A stretch of 64,000 nt of DNA, taken from Apoderus coryli. Taxonomy: Eukaryota > Arthropoda > Insecta > Coleoptera > Attelabidae. The number at the start of each line of letters is the position of its first letter. The first letter of the stretch is position 1. The notes beneath the pieces were generated by a model. It had not been told where the DNA came from, made no database searches, and saw nothing but the letters and a program-made list of their open reading frames with translations. The position numbers and the translations under genes were made by a program. Location of the stretch: positions 5,807,135-5,871,134 of the forward strand of contig OU452202.1 in NCBI GenBank assembly GCA_911728435.2, written 5' to 3'. Of the stretch, positions 32,501-46,800 are shown piece by piece.

Positions 32501-35500
32501 GATTCTTGTGAGAATTTTAAGAAAAAGACTTCATATTTATGAACCGATTAAATTTTAATAATAATTATTATTATAATCGTATTATTTTCATTATTACAAA
32601 TAAACTAACGTAAAAAAAAAGTATTGCCAGAGCTGGGATTCGAACCCATAACCTTCCGCATGCAAAGCGAATGCCCTACCAACGACACCACAGAAACCTG
32701 GTTAAAAATATTGTATTATAATTATAATAATATAGGTTCCAACTACTAACTGGTGAAATTTTACACGCAATTTTCTCGAGAATTATGGGGACAAATAGCA
32801 AAAGAAACCTATCGCTGTAAAGCAGATAAAAAATGCTTTAAAATGATAAAAAATTCTTTAAAATATAACGGTTGTGTCCACCCGTATCACAGGGCTTAAG
32901 CGATTTCAACCAAAAACTAATGGGTTCATCCGAGGACTGCCCCAAACTCATATACCAAAATGTAGCACAATTGGTTAAAGCGTTTGGGCGCTATCGTGGA
33001 AGAATACACGAATCGACATCGACAAGTTATCTAGGTATGCACTTGGACAAACGTATGATTTGGAAGGAACATGTAATCAAAAAACGGAAACAAATTGACT
33101 TAAAAATCAAAGAGATCAATTGGCCTATAGGAAGAAATTCTAAATTGTCACTAGATAATAAATTACTGTTATACAAAACCATCACCATATGGGCATATGG
33201 AATAGAGTTATGGGGGTGTACAAGTAAGTCAAACATCTCAATAATACAATGAAGCCAGTCTAAAATACTTAGAATGGTAACAAATGCTCCAGGGTATGTG
33301 GTAATCAAACATTACATGACGACTTGAAAATACCGTATTTAAAAGAATAAAAGAAAAAAGCACGAAACATCACACATAACTGGAACGATAGACTTCTCCA
33401 TACACTTCTTGAACCACAAATCAATAGAAAACTCAAACGGAATTGGCCAGCAGACCTGGACTTGTCGTTGAAGAAGTCCTTACAACGCCACTTGAGAGCT
33501 CCAACAGCTCCATTGTCATCATATTAGCTTGTAGAATATATTGTATTCTGATTGCTTAATAAATTTAAAAAAATAAAAAATATGAACCTATGTGAAATGT
33601 CTTAAATTTTGAGATACAGGGTGTAAAAGTTAATCTTCTTTTTATAATATTATTTGTAATACAGCTTCAGATATCTATGTGAAATTTGGTACACATCTTC
33701 TATGCATTAAGAAACATTTTGGTCTCTTGATTTTGTCTGGTCTGACGCACGGTTTTGGCGAAAAAAAGCTAAATTCCATTTGTCTGCAGAGAGAAAAGTT
33801 ATGTGGAATTTTTCACGCACCAATTGCCATATGAGGTATTTTGTGTACTCTTATCACAATAAAGGCAGTATTATCATATAAGCGATGTGACTCTGCAGAC
33901 AAATGACTTGTACTTTTTTAGCCAAAACCGTGCGCCGGACGAGAAAATATCAAGAGACCAGTGTGCTCCAAAATTTCACAGAGATATCTGAAGCTGTATT
34001 ACAAATATAAAAAAAATATTTTTTTGTTGCTAAACTTTATCTCAAAATGAAAATAATTTCGTGGCAAAGCGGACTAAAATGTTGGCTTTACCTACACAAG
34101 GAATTTTGTTTAATTTAGCAGGGCCCCCCAAATATTTGGGAGATGCTGGCAGAAGGATAAAATGGTCTCCTGCTAGCGTTTTGTGTTCATACTATTTTTA
34201 TTTATATTTATTTCTATTTATACGACTGGTTTTACCTATACATTGAGTTTGTTCGGCCTCTGCATGGTATGGGATATGCATTACTATGTACATGTAGATG
34301 ATATATGTTTACATGTGTCTACTGTTGTGTATCCTATTGTGCTTAAATGCAGGCCGATATTTGTGATGGGCAGCGACTATGGTGCTCTGACGAGCTCATA
34401 ACAAGAGCGAAACGAATTCGTCAGTACCTGTCGACCCATGCCTCGGTCTGGTTTCTATCGAATTAGACTGGGGCCCTGCTAAATTAAACAAAATTCCTTG
34501 TGTAGGTAAAGCCAACATTTTAGTCCGCTTTGCCACGAAATTATTTTCATTTATTATATTTACGGACATGAAATCCTCTTAATTTTTCATTATTTGGCAT
34601 TAAACATCGACGGCAGAACGCTTGGAGACCACCGTCCGAGCATTGCTGAAACCCAAATATTTGGGAGATGCTGGCAGAAGGATAAAATGGTCTCCTGCTA
34701 GCGTTTTGTGTTCATACTATTTTTATTTATATTTATTTCTATTTATACGACTGGTTTTACCTATACATTGAGTTTGTTCGGCCTCTGCATGGTATGGGAT
34801 ATGCATTACTATGTACATGTAGATGATATATGTTTACATGTGTCTACTGTTGTGTATCCTATTGTGCTTAAATGCAGGCCGATATTTGTGATGGGCAGCG
34901 ACTATGGTGCTCTGACGAGCTCATAACAAGAGCGAAACGAATTCGTCAGTACCTGTCGACCCATGCCTCGGTCTGGTTTCTATCGAATTAGACTGGGGCC
35001 CTGCTAAATTAAACAAAATTCCTTGTGTAGGTAAAGCCAACATTTTAGTCCGCTTTGCCACGAAATTATTTTCATTTATTATATTTACGGACATGAAATC
35101 CTCTTAATTTTTTATCTCAAAATTTAAGACATTATAAAACTGATTATTATTTTAATTCAAAAGACGTTTAAACGAATATTTACTTCATCGCAACTGATTC
35201 ATAATGTAAGTTTTTTTTTATTTGTAATTCGCCTGCTTGAATATTTTAGATTACTTAGTGGAAAAAGTTTTTATAGAAGTTAGAGATAATTAGTATCAGA
35301 ATACAAACATTTTCAAAATAATAGGATCAATGTTTTTAATACATTGCTATTTAGGGCCATATATAACACAAATTATCTTTTATCTCGAAAACCGATAGAT
35401 ATAGGTATAGGAAAATTAACATAAAGTATTATAATAAAAAGGCAATTCTAAAAATTTGTCTAAATATGGGGTTTTCCATTTGAAACATAAAAGTTTTTAG

Positions 35501-37785
35501 GACATTTTGCTAGAAGCGTCGCGTCGTCGCAATGCTGGAAGTATTTTAGAACAGCTAATATGCTAAATTTTTATTATCTTTACATTCATAAATACGCCCT
35601 ATTAATTCATTCAACCTCAATAAAAATGAAAAAATAATATTAGACTAACAACTAAAGAAATTGGATATTTTATTTTACAAGCAACGAAAAATAGAAATCA
35701 TATAGAAACAATTCCTCTGGATAAATCCTCCGTCAAATATATGTTAGCTAACGTTTCGCTGATTAATATTGCTGTGCATGTGCATGTACACACCTGTCTA
35801 CGCCTTATTTGACGATGCGTGGTTGGTCCGTATTGGAGTGGGCGTGTCGTCGTTGATTATACGATGCCAAATGGGTGAACGAATGAGATATAAGTTTATT
35901 GGTTGTTTGAAATTTTGTAATAACAATCAACTTGGAATATGACACAGGATTTATCCAGAAGCATTGTTTCTATAGTTTACCTGGAAGTGTGTATGTTCTT
36001 TCTTTTTCTTCAGAAAAGATTAATTTTAATTTTAGCACCCATACATAACATTTATAATGAATTTATTTGTCCCAATTTTGATAGAATTATCACTACGGTA
36101 CTTCGCATTAAGTGTGACTCTCTGGTAGCAAGCTTCAACCCCATAGTTTCTAAATGGTTGTTTAAATAATAGGGGCACACTCATGAAGCTACATTTTGTT
36201 AAAGTACACGACTGTCATATTGGACAGATTATTAACATTGTACTCGAACGGTGAAATTGCTGGCAGTCAAACGACCGGAATTGGTCAATCAAATTTGTCG
36301 CTTCATCTGTGGCGCCCTATTATTGCCAACGTCAACGACCCAACTTATACCAAGTTATAAAATAACTTTAAATGTTATGTTATTTTCAAACATTCAATTA
36401 AAATCATAACATAACACTATAATTATTTTGTTAATAAACATAACTTCTTTGAATAAATGGACAAATTAGTAGCGTCGTCTCCGCCGATTAAGGGCACCTC
36501 CGTGGTTAATTTTCAAACAGTAAAAGATATTGAGAAAAAATAAATAACATTTTTAAATCAAATATAAAAATAGATGAACGTTGAACATGCATTACCAATA
36601 AAACGAAACAAAGCATGCAAACCAAATTAAAATAAAATTCTGTAGAAATTGTTTCTCGTCACTTTATAGAAAATATACCTTATTGCCGAACTGTTCATCT
36701 TCACTCTCATTATCATTTTTCTCATTTGCAATCTGAACGAGAAAACTAAGATTAATATACACCGAAAAACAAAGCACGAACATGTTTTTTTAATAAAAAA
36801 GCTAAATAAATACAAGCTATTTTTAATACACTATTGTGTGAAGCAACAAAAACACTGCACTACATATCACAAAAAAAATGTTACATAAAGTGTCTCAAAC
36901 TGATCTTAAATCAAAAACGCATTAAACATTAGGGATGCCGATTTTAGATCGATTTTTCGTGAATCGATTTTTTTCGAACCAAATAATCGATATTTTATTC
37001 AAATGTTTTGAAAACAATCTTTTTAGAATCGATTATTTTTTGACTAGATTCGTTTAAAAGATCGAAAAGAGTGAACACTATATTTTAAATTTTTATGGTC
37101 CTCGATATCTCGTTCAACTGATACCGAACTCGCCTTGTGTGTTGTTTGTGTAAATCACAAAACGAGTCAATAGTCAATATTTTAATTAGTAGATTTTTAA
37201 AAAAAATCTAACTATTCAGGAGACCGACACAACCGAAATTTTGAAAAATTTTTATGCAGTCCTTCATTTTATGACCCCTGGATCCTAAAAATGACCTCAG
37301 TTCAAAAGTTTATATATCTATATATATATAAGTTGAGAGGTAGTCTTTGCTGACTAGTTAATAGATAACTTTGTGTCTTGGGTTGATCAGCAAATATTTT
37401 TGATTAAAACTCTTTTACGTTATGCCAAGCTTTCGATATATTTTTATATCTTCCTCGGGGCTACAAATATAAGAGTAAGCTAAGTATAAATATATATAAA
37501 ATTTAAAAATATGTTTACCTTAGTATACGCGGCAAGTTTTACATTGGTAAAAATAATATAAATTGTAAATTAAAGAACATTAATATATATTATATTATTT
37601 TTACCAATGTAAAACTTGCCGCGTATACTAAGGTAAACATATTTTTAAATTTTATATATATTTATACTTAGCTTACTCTTATATTTGTAGCCCCCAGGAA
37701 GATATAAAAATATATCGAAAGCTTGGCATAACGTAAAAGAGTTTTAATCAAAAATATTTGCTGATCAACCCAAGACACAAAGTTA

Positions 37786-37818
<33 letters not shown>

Positions 37819-40800
37819 GATATAGAAAACTTTGCGTCACGGTCTAGGCCGCATTTTTTGACCAATCGAAACAAAATTTGGTTAAAAAATCGGCTAGGTC
37901 ATGGAATCGCGTGAGTTCGTTGGCGATTGAAATCGGCGAGCTAATTTCGAAATGGCGGCCTGTCAAAGTTTTAAAAAAATCATATTTTTTTCATTGTTAA
38001 TAGAAAATACCAATGTTACATATCAAATGATAGAGCACTTAAATCTCTACAATGTTTATTTGGAGAGTTTTTTCATCGCTGGCATATTTAAGTAAATATA
38101 AGTCAATATAAAGTAACAAAAAATAAAAAAAATATCATCACCTTTAATTATTTTGACAAATAAACACCTGTGAAATAACAATAAGACCGTACTTACATAT
38201 GTATTATAGTATAATGGGTATTTCAGTTAAAATAACTGTCAATGTGACACTTTGGTTATATTTGGCGAATGTCAGAATATTCCATTATTTGTTTATTAAT
38301 AGTGGGTGTCAGTGGTAGACTAAGTATAAATAAAAAATACATAAATCAAAAATCTACTTTTCCGACTGGCTGCCATCGGGATTTTTTTTGGTTAAGGCGT
38401 CGAATCAGCAAATTTGGGTAATAGGTGGGCAAACCCTAAAAGCTAAAAGCAAATGAAGAAGTTTTAAAGGTTAATGCTAGAACAGTGGAATTGTCCAAAA
38501 GGTTTTTCGAAGTCGAATCAGTTAGTACGCTTGCTATTTCTACTATCTTAGACCCACGATTTAAGAGAATACATTTTCAAAATCCTCAAGCCGTCGCTAA
38601 CTCCTACATGAAAATTAATAATTTATTGAAAACTGCCGACAATAATACTTGTACCTTTGACTCTGACATATTATCAACTGCAATAAACTTACAAAAGTCT
38701 GAATCCGAAACTGACAAGTTTTGGAAGATCCATTTTAAATTAGCTAGTAAGACACAATACGATCCTGACGAACTTAAAATCAATCAACTTCAGCACTATT
38801 TGACCTTACCCCTGATAGACTTAAAAGCTGATCCAATAAAATATTGGAACGAGAGTAGCTGTATGTTCAAAAAACTATCAAAAATAGTCCTTATGTATTA
38901 CACCATTGTAGCCACATCCGTTCCCTCGGAGCGGATATTTTCCAAAGCTGGAAACATTATGGATGAACCGAGGAACCGACTAAAAGGAGAAAGGCTTTCC
39001 ATACTGCTCTTTTTGAATTCTTTAGAAAAAGAAGACTGGAATTTATAATTAATATTATTGACTGATTAATATTATAGTATACTTAGCGTTTTTTTATATT
39101 TCAGAATATATATTTTCATTTTCGATGTGTTTACCCTAAGGGTTATTTTTTACCAAATTTATTTTTAATTTTATTAGAGCAAGAATCGATTGAAATTTGG
39201 TCCGATTTTCTGAGAATCTATTTTTTCTAGAACCGATTCAAAAATCGATTATTTTTCTAAAAGATCGGCATCCCTATTAAACATTATAGGTTCGTATGAC
39301 AAAATTATTCTAAAAAAATGTTCACAAATTTTTTCAAGTGTTTTTTCTTATAACGTTGTATTATAGAGCTGTTATGGAATCTAGGCTTAAGTTATCCGAA
39401 GTTCTAAGTCTAAACGACATATACCACTGTCATAGATCTGTTTTCTTTTTGTATTATATTATTTGTTTTTTTACTATTGTGTTATGCTATTCTCATATTG
39501 TGAGTGATTGTACGGTTGGGTTGGGGTTGCATGGTTGAGAGAATAATTGTGCATTTATTGTTAATGTAATTACCCTACATTTGTTTTGTTGCGATATTTA
39601 TTATGAAAAATGTATTTATTACTGTTGATTGAGATAACATTGAAAAATAGACCCACATATTATTTTTTATCAAGCCAGAAATATTTCACCCCTTCCTCGA
39701 ATTTATTTCAGTAAATATAATACCAACATTTTGCCAAACCACTTTTAGCAGCCAACGAACTTTCTTTGGTCTCTTAGAAATATAATGCTAAAGATGCAAA
39801 ATTTCCAGGTTGGCTAAGACTATTCTTGTATATTTGGATTATTTGATTTCCAAAATATTTTTTAAAATATTGAAAATTCAACTTTTGTCTTGCAAAACTG
39901 TGCTTAGACTAGTTGTGTTCTTTAGAGATTAGTGTTTCTTGAACAACTGCACTGTTCATAAAACAAAAATTATCGGCTGTTAAGTTATTCGAAAAAGTTG
40001 GAATATTTCGCATACTTTTTACCAGGGATTGATACCGAAACTTGGTATTGATTTTACGGTTCGCGCGGTATCGCTTTTAGTACCGTCAAATAACCGAAAT
40101 GGAACTGTGATTGAAATGTAGTGAACCTTTGTGACAGATACTCGAGTATCGAAACTAAAGGCCCGAAACCGAAACAGGTACCAAAACTCTGAGTAACGAA
40201 ACAATACCGAAACCCTCGATATAGATATTGCAATACTAGTGGAGTCTGTAAACATCAATAGTACCGAAACCCTCGATGCAGTAAATTAAATAAAAAGCAA
40301 AACGCATAATATGAAAACTGGTACCGAAACTATGTGCAACGAACTGATATAGAAACCGAAAGAGTTTCGGTATCGGTTTCGGTTCCGTAGCTATAGTTCC
40401 TATACCGTTTCGTTGCTTATATTTCGTGAATTAATAGGTTATTTTCGGTGGCTAGCCTTTACATGGGTCTTGGTTAATGAGTTTGTCGGTGGAATAGGTG
40501 TCGGTAATGATTTCGTTTCTGTTAATAACCATTTGGTGTCGCCGTATGCCGTTATTAACTGTTTCGTTACTGCGGTAGTGTACTTTTCCGCAGCATTTCG
40601 TTTCTATTCTGGTTTGAAATCCGAAACGCGGTGTCAATCCCTGCTTTTTACAATTATTTTTGACTCGCCATATTATGATTGCAATGTATTATTTTTTAGA
40701 TACGCAAATGGTATTGATAGATATTTTATGCTTACGCAGAAAATTCGGATCTAGAAAGCTAATTATGTTAATTAAGTCTTATAAAATCAAAATTGAAGAA

Positions 40801-43800
40801 ACTATTTTATAATTTACTTTTGACAAATACGTAATTTTAGTTTAAAATATATGTACAGGTAAAGCTAATGTTACCACCTACCTACCTTGCTAGTAAAATC
40901 AAACGCAACCGTTTTCTCTTTGTATACCACCGATACACAATATTTGTCACTATAGTTTGCTCGAGGTAGACCACCAGCAAATACTACAAGAGGTTCCCCA
41001 CTTAATTCTCTAACCATTATTTTAGGTATCGCTCTACATGAATAGGGACCATATGTAGTCACTGGCTCGCCACATGGTCTCTCTTGATGATTTATGTCCC
41101 ATTCCATATAACTTCCTAGAAATTAAAACAAAAACACTCAATCACTCTATAAATATGTAGGTTCAAACAACAAACAGATTAGTGCGTTACGTGTACGTAA
41201 ACAACTCTGGACAATCAACTATTCCATTTATGATCTTAAAAAGTAAAATGAATGCGCGACATTCTGGCCTTAGTGTTCAAGGTTCAGATTAAAACGACCC
41301 AACAGAGTGCTGTGAGGGAACCCAAAGACTGGGTAAACTCCATCAGATCAAAACCAGAGGAACTTAGCGAAACGACGTTGGATTCTTTCAATATTTTCTG
41401 AAGAAATCCATTTTCAACGAGGAGCGGGATCAATGTAGAAATGAAAAACGCCTGCTCCAATATTTGTTGAATGTACGCAGGAAGTAGGGTTCCAAACAAC
41501 AGCCGAGATCTAAACAATGCGTTGAAAAGAGTATATGGGTTTGAAGAGACTTAAAATTCTTAGAATTACGCATAACACAACCAAGAGGCCTATAAGATGC
41601 CGAAATTACGTTATTGTAATGATCAATAAAGTGTACCGGGTATATACCACAGAATTTAGAGGGTTTGGCTGTCGACTACTGACCGATCACCACTGATGAG
41701 TCGTGGATCGACGAAACGGCCGTCTGGTGAAAGCATAGTGATTGACAGACAAACTCTCGGAATTAAGTCTTGTTTTGTTAAACAAGCCCATTAGATAAAG
41801 TTCAGCTTACTATCAAAGCAAATACATAAATATTTAATTTGATCACACACGGTCAACTGGTTATTGTTTAGATAATATGATGTTTTTAAGAGTAAGATAA
41901 GAAACAGAAAAACTCTTTTTGATATTTAAATGCAAGTTGTTCGGAACACACCACCAAACCCTGTCCAAGTCCACCTGAAGTAGAGAACAATCGTCAGCAC
42001 TGTCAATCACAGAAAATATCTTGAAATCATCAGCGTACACAAGTGAGTTGTTAGTTATATCATTAGAAATGTTATCAATAAAACATAAAAAGGGCCCCCG
42101 GGGGAATATCCCAGAAGTCGCCACAATATTCACACCTGAACCCTTTGTACTCAACATACTGACAGCTTATATATAAATAGGACTGCAAGAATAAAAGGAA
42201 ATTATTTGAGAGACTGAAACGAGATAACTCAGTAATAACATACCATGATCAAGCCTGTCAAAGGTTATAAAGAAGTCAGTGTAGATAACACCTACCTGAC
42301 TTCCACTATCAACTTGTTCAGATAAGAACTGCGCTAATAATACTAAATTGGTTGCAGCAGAACGGTCCGGAAAAAAGCCATGTTAGACAAAAGAAATTTG
42401 TCGCTTTACGTGATTCATTATTATACAGTACAAATTCAAAAACTTTCGCAAAACACGATTGAATTTATATAGAGCGATAATTCGCCAAATCATGTTTATC
42501 ACTTTTTTTATAAACTGGAGTCACTCTAGATGATTTCCAAATTGACGAGAAAACGTATCATTGCAAGGCGATATTGAAAATATCATACAATGGCCTAGCA
42601 AACACTGCAGAACAATCTCGAATCAAGAAAGATGGTATACCATCAGGCTCCGATGTAAGTTTTCACTTTAATCATCGCATCGCTTCGTAAACTTCTGATT
42701 CAGCACTCCTGCGATCAGTCAAAAAGGATAGGTTGTGACTTAAGCATAACATCATCAACATCGAAAGTATGCGCATTAACATAGGACGTACCGAAATATT
42801 TATTCACAAGTTCCTACTGACCCCGAATATTCTCACCATTATAAACCATATTACCAGGCAAACGTCTAATATATTTTCGAGAATTGAAAAAAGACCAGAA
42901 TTATTATATCATCGTCTAGTTACAAGAGATATTCGAAATTTTTCGAAAGGCCAATTTCGGGGGATGATGATTGAAACGACTAGTCAGGGCAGATCAGATC
43001 TACTCATACCCAACAACTGCCTGACTTTTTATTTCGATGGATCAATAAACTCCTTAGAATGTACCAAACCTGCATGGTCGTACCAAAAGCTTTGAACTTT
43101 TGTCGTCATTCAGGTATTAAGTTTATTTGCCTAAAAAACGCTAGGCAAATTGCCAATAAGTTCCTCTTCAGCCCCTTCCTTGCTACAGAGTCGTGCGTTT
43201 CATTCCCCTCCACACCAAAAGCCTTTATGACCGCAGAAAATTTTGATTGACTGTTCAAGCACCTGCGCACAAAGATGAAGTCTAAAAGACTGTAGCGTGG
43301 CTTCTGAAAACTCCTGCCCTTGAAACTCAGTTTTTTGAGTCATCAGTAAACCAGCAATAATCTGCTCTTTGTAACCCCCTTCCATGCAGGATCCACTGAT
43401 CTCTGTTGTGAAATAGGATTTTATAACGCAGTTCATAGTTCATTACTGGTGGCATTACATCAGAGTTGTTCATTCTCAAAAGCATGTAACTTTAAATCAC
43501 TATATTCATATGATAATACTAAATAAATCCTGAGTCCATTTTCATCTTAACTGGACACTATAAAGAGGCTAACAAAAACTATCTACCTAATATGTAAATT
43601 TCGATAACACAAGTATGGTTGTAACTTAAAGCATAAGTTTTTATATTTGTAGATCAACAAAAAATGATTTAGTTATCGCTATTTCAATATAAACTTACCG
43701 TCATTATGTGAACTGACAAAACCTTTTCCATCATCCTTCCAACACAGGGATTCCAGTTGTTGATTAGAAATAAAATTTTTCACAGCTGAATTCTCTGAAC

Positions 43801-46800
43801 GATTCCATAACACAATAAGTCCTCGATTGTAACCAATTAAAATGTTATTAACATCATCCGGTTGTTCCAGAATTGATTCTACAGCTCCTGGATTCAATTT
43901 GTAATCTTGTGGAACACTGAAAAGTACAAAATAAAATATAAATTCACCCATTTGAAAAATCATGGATATACTGAATACCAGTCACGTGGAAACATAATAT
44001 TTAGATTTCTTCTAACTAGCACGAATTAGACCAATAACTCTTACATAAAAAGTCACGGTGCTCATGTGTGACGTTATATTATTGAGGCAGGGAGACTGAA
44101 CATAATAAACTATCTCGATATGTGCCATGCATATAGGAGAGATTAGGCACTCATTTAATAGGGTGCTCTATATAGGTAATATATATGTAGTGTGTGGGTT
44201 GAGGGTTAAAGTGTCATTTAACTTATTATTGACACAATTTTCATTAATTTGATGTTTGCAGTTGATCTGAGCAGCCACGACCTAAACCTAGGACTACGAA
44301 TGAGATTGGTACGCTGCTATGTCTTCCCAGTGTTGCTGTATGGACGATTACCGAAGTCATGCTCAACGTTTGGAAGCCTTTGAAATGTGGGTTTACAGGC
44401 GACTATTAAAATTAGCTGGACAGATAGAATAAACAACAATACTGTCCTCATTCGCATGAATAAAGATCTAAAAATTATCAAAACTATAAAGCGTCGTAAG
44501 TTGGAATACTTTGGTCACATTAAGAGACATCCTGAAAAATACGAGCTGTTACACTCAATCATAGAGGGGAAGAAAAACATCTTGGCTTAAAAATCTGAGG
44601 CAATGATTTGGAAAGTGATAGCCAACATGATAACCAACGATCGCCAACGGTCATGGCACTATAAGAAAAAAAAGAAGAGATGATCTGAAGTTATATCGTG
44701 TTATTCGAAACAGTTCCGATTTATTTTGCTGCAACGCTACTTATTTAAGCTTGAAGATTGGTGTAACTATAATAAATTGCCCTTAAATATTAATAAATGT
44801 AAGTTTGTCATACGAGGTCTGTTCAAAAAGTTCCCGGAATTTTTGAATTGCGCGCGTCTGGAGAGTCCGGTGGTCAAATTTTTTTTTTATTGTATTGGTA
44901 CACATGTCCCTAAAGTATGGTGCTGTATTCATTGTTTACATTCTGTCTTGTAGCGGCTGGTGTAGACGTGTTTTTTTGAGCTCGGCGATTTTTGTTCGTT
45001 TAAACAATGGAAGAATTGAAGAGTCAAAGAATTTGTATTAAATTTTGCGTGAAAAATGAAATAAAGTGTAACCAAGTGTGCGAAATGTTACAGAGAGCCT
45101 ACGGTGAGTCTGCTATGAAAAAAACAAGTGTTTACGAGTGGTATAAGCGTTTCCAAGATGGCCGCGAAGACGCTGAAGACGACGAACGCTCCGGTCGACC
45201 CAGCACGTCAATAATCGATGAAAATGTGGGAAAAGTGGAAAAAATGATTATGGATGATCGCCGAATCACAATTAGAGAAGTTGCTGATGAAGTTGGCATA
45301 TCAGTTGGCTCATGCCATCATATTTTTTCAAAGGTTTTGGGCATGAAACGAGTGGCAGCAAAATTCGTTCCAAAACTGCTGAATTTTGATCAAAAAAACA
45401 AACGCATTACCATCGCTCAGGAGCTGTTAAACGACGTCAACGACGATCCAAATTTACTTGAAAGGGTCATAACTGGTGATGAAACGTGGGTGTACGGTTA
45501 TGATGTCGAAACAAAAGCACAATCGTCCACGTGGAAGCACTCAACGTCACCAAGAGTGAAAAAAGCACGTCAAGTTCGATCAAATGTCAAGGTTTTGCTT
45601 ACTGTTTTCTTCGATTATAATGGCATAGTGCATAAAGAATTCTTGCCAAAAGGTCAAACCGTCAATAAGGAGTATTACCTTGAAGTAATGCGACGTTTGC
45701 GTGAAGCAATTCGAAAAAAACGCCCCGATTTATGGAAAAACATTTCATGGGTTTTGCACCACGATAACGCACCTGCTCATTCATCGTTGCTTATTCGTGA
45801 TTTTTTGGCAAAAAACAAGACTTTAATCATGCCCCAACCTCCTTATTCACCAGATATCGCTCCGTGTGATTTTTTCCTGTTCCCAAAGTTGAAGAGACCC
45901 ATGAAAGGACAGCGTTTTTCATCGATTGAAGAGATAAAGGCAGAATCGCTGAGAGTGCTACAGAGCATTACAAAAAGTGACTATCAAGGGTGTTTCGAAG
46001 ACTGGAAAAAACGCTGGCATAAGTGTATTATATCTAGGGGGGATTACTTTGAAGGGGACCATATAGATGTAGACGAATAAATAAATATTTTTTTAAAAAA
46101 ATGAGAATTCCGGGTACTTTTTGAACAGACCTCGTATTTTCGAAATCGGAGAGTGTTCCCGTATATCGCTATCAGCTGGATGAGACTGCGCTTGACTGTT
46201 GTAATGTTATCAGGGATCTTGGAGTTTACGTCGACACTGACTTATCCTTTAACTATCACATTCAATGTATTACCCAAGATGCACTACGCATGCTTGGCTT
46301 TTTGTTGTATTGATGTTCAATGGATAACTAATTTGTACAGTGCTCCGGTGAGATCTAAGCACGAGTACGCATCTATAATATGGTCTGTTATTTATCAATC
46401 TCATACAGGGCACTTTGAACATATACAACATAAATTCTTGAAATATTTAGCGTTCAAACTTGACCGTAGATTCCCATGTAGAGGATTCCATTATAGAGCA
46501 CTGCTCGATCGCTTTCATCAAAGGTTGAACGAGTGCTGATGATGGCTGGACTGATCACCGACTTGTGCGATCCAGCATGACCCTACGTCTACCTGGAAAA
46601 TTACGACAACAGGGAAGGAAACTAAGGCGAAAGCATAATATCGAATGGAATGGAAACTGTGTTTCCAACAACACCTGCAGGCCAAGCTCCCGGAAGAATA
46701 TCCACATGATATTGAAGAACACGGGTCATTATTTATGCCAGCTGCGCTCTCTGCTGGTGAGGGGACGGTAGGCTTTGTGCGAAGAAAACATCAGGATTGG

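Larger units (their letters stand above)
36930..39276 (+). mobile_element. hAT transposon (BED/ZBED-like), internally rearranged
   Basis: The ends are TAGGGATGCCGAT on the left and ATCGGCATCCCTA on the right. A perfect 8-bp target duplication, TTAAACAT, sits at 36922-36929 and 39277-39284. The first kilobase is non-coding and contains a nested palindrome (37362-37790). The last third keeps an open 187-codon transposase C-terminus. The N-terminal zinc finger and first catalytic residues are missing, so it is not autonomous. Confidence 0.9.

Noticed and set aside
34183..34926. Two identical 72-codon ORFs as genes
   Set aside because: They are identical because they lie in tandem repeat units. 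They are hydrophobic, have no motif and are not well kept in the other copies.
40413..40754. 113-codon ORF
   Set aside because: It is created by the ACCGAAAC motif array of the hAT MITE and extends past the element end.
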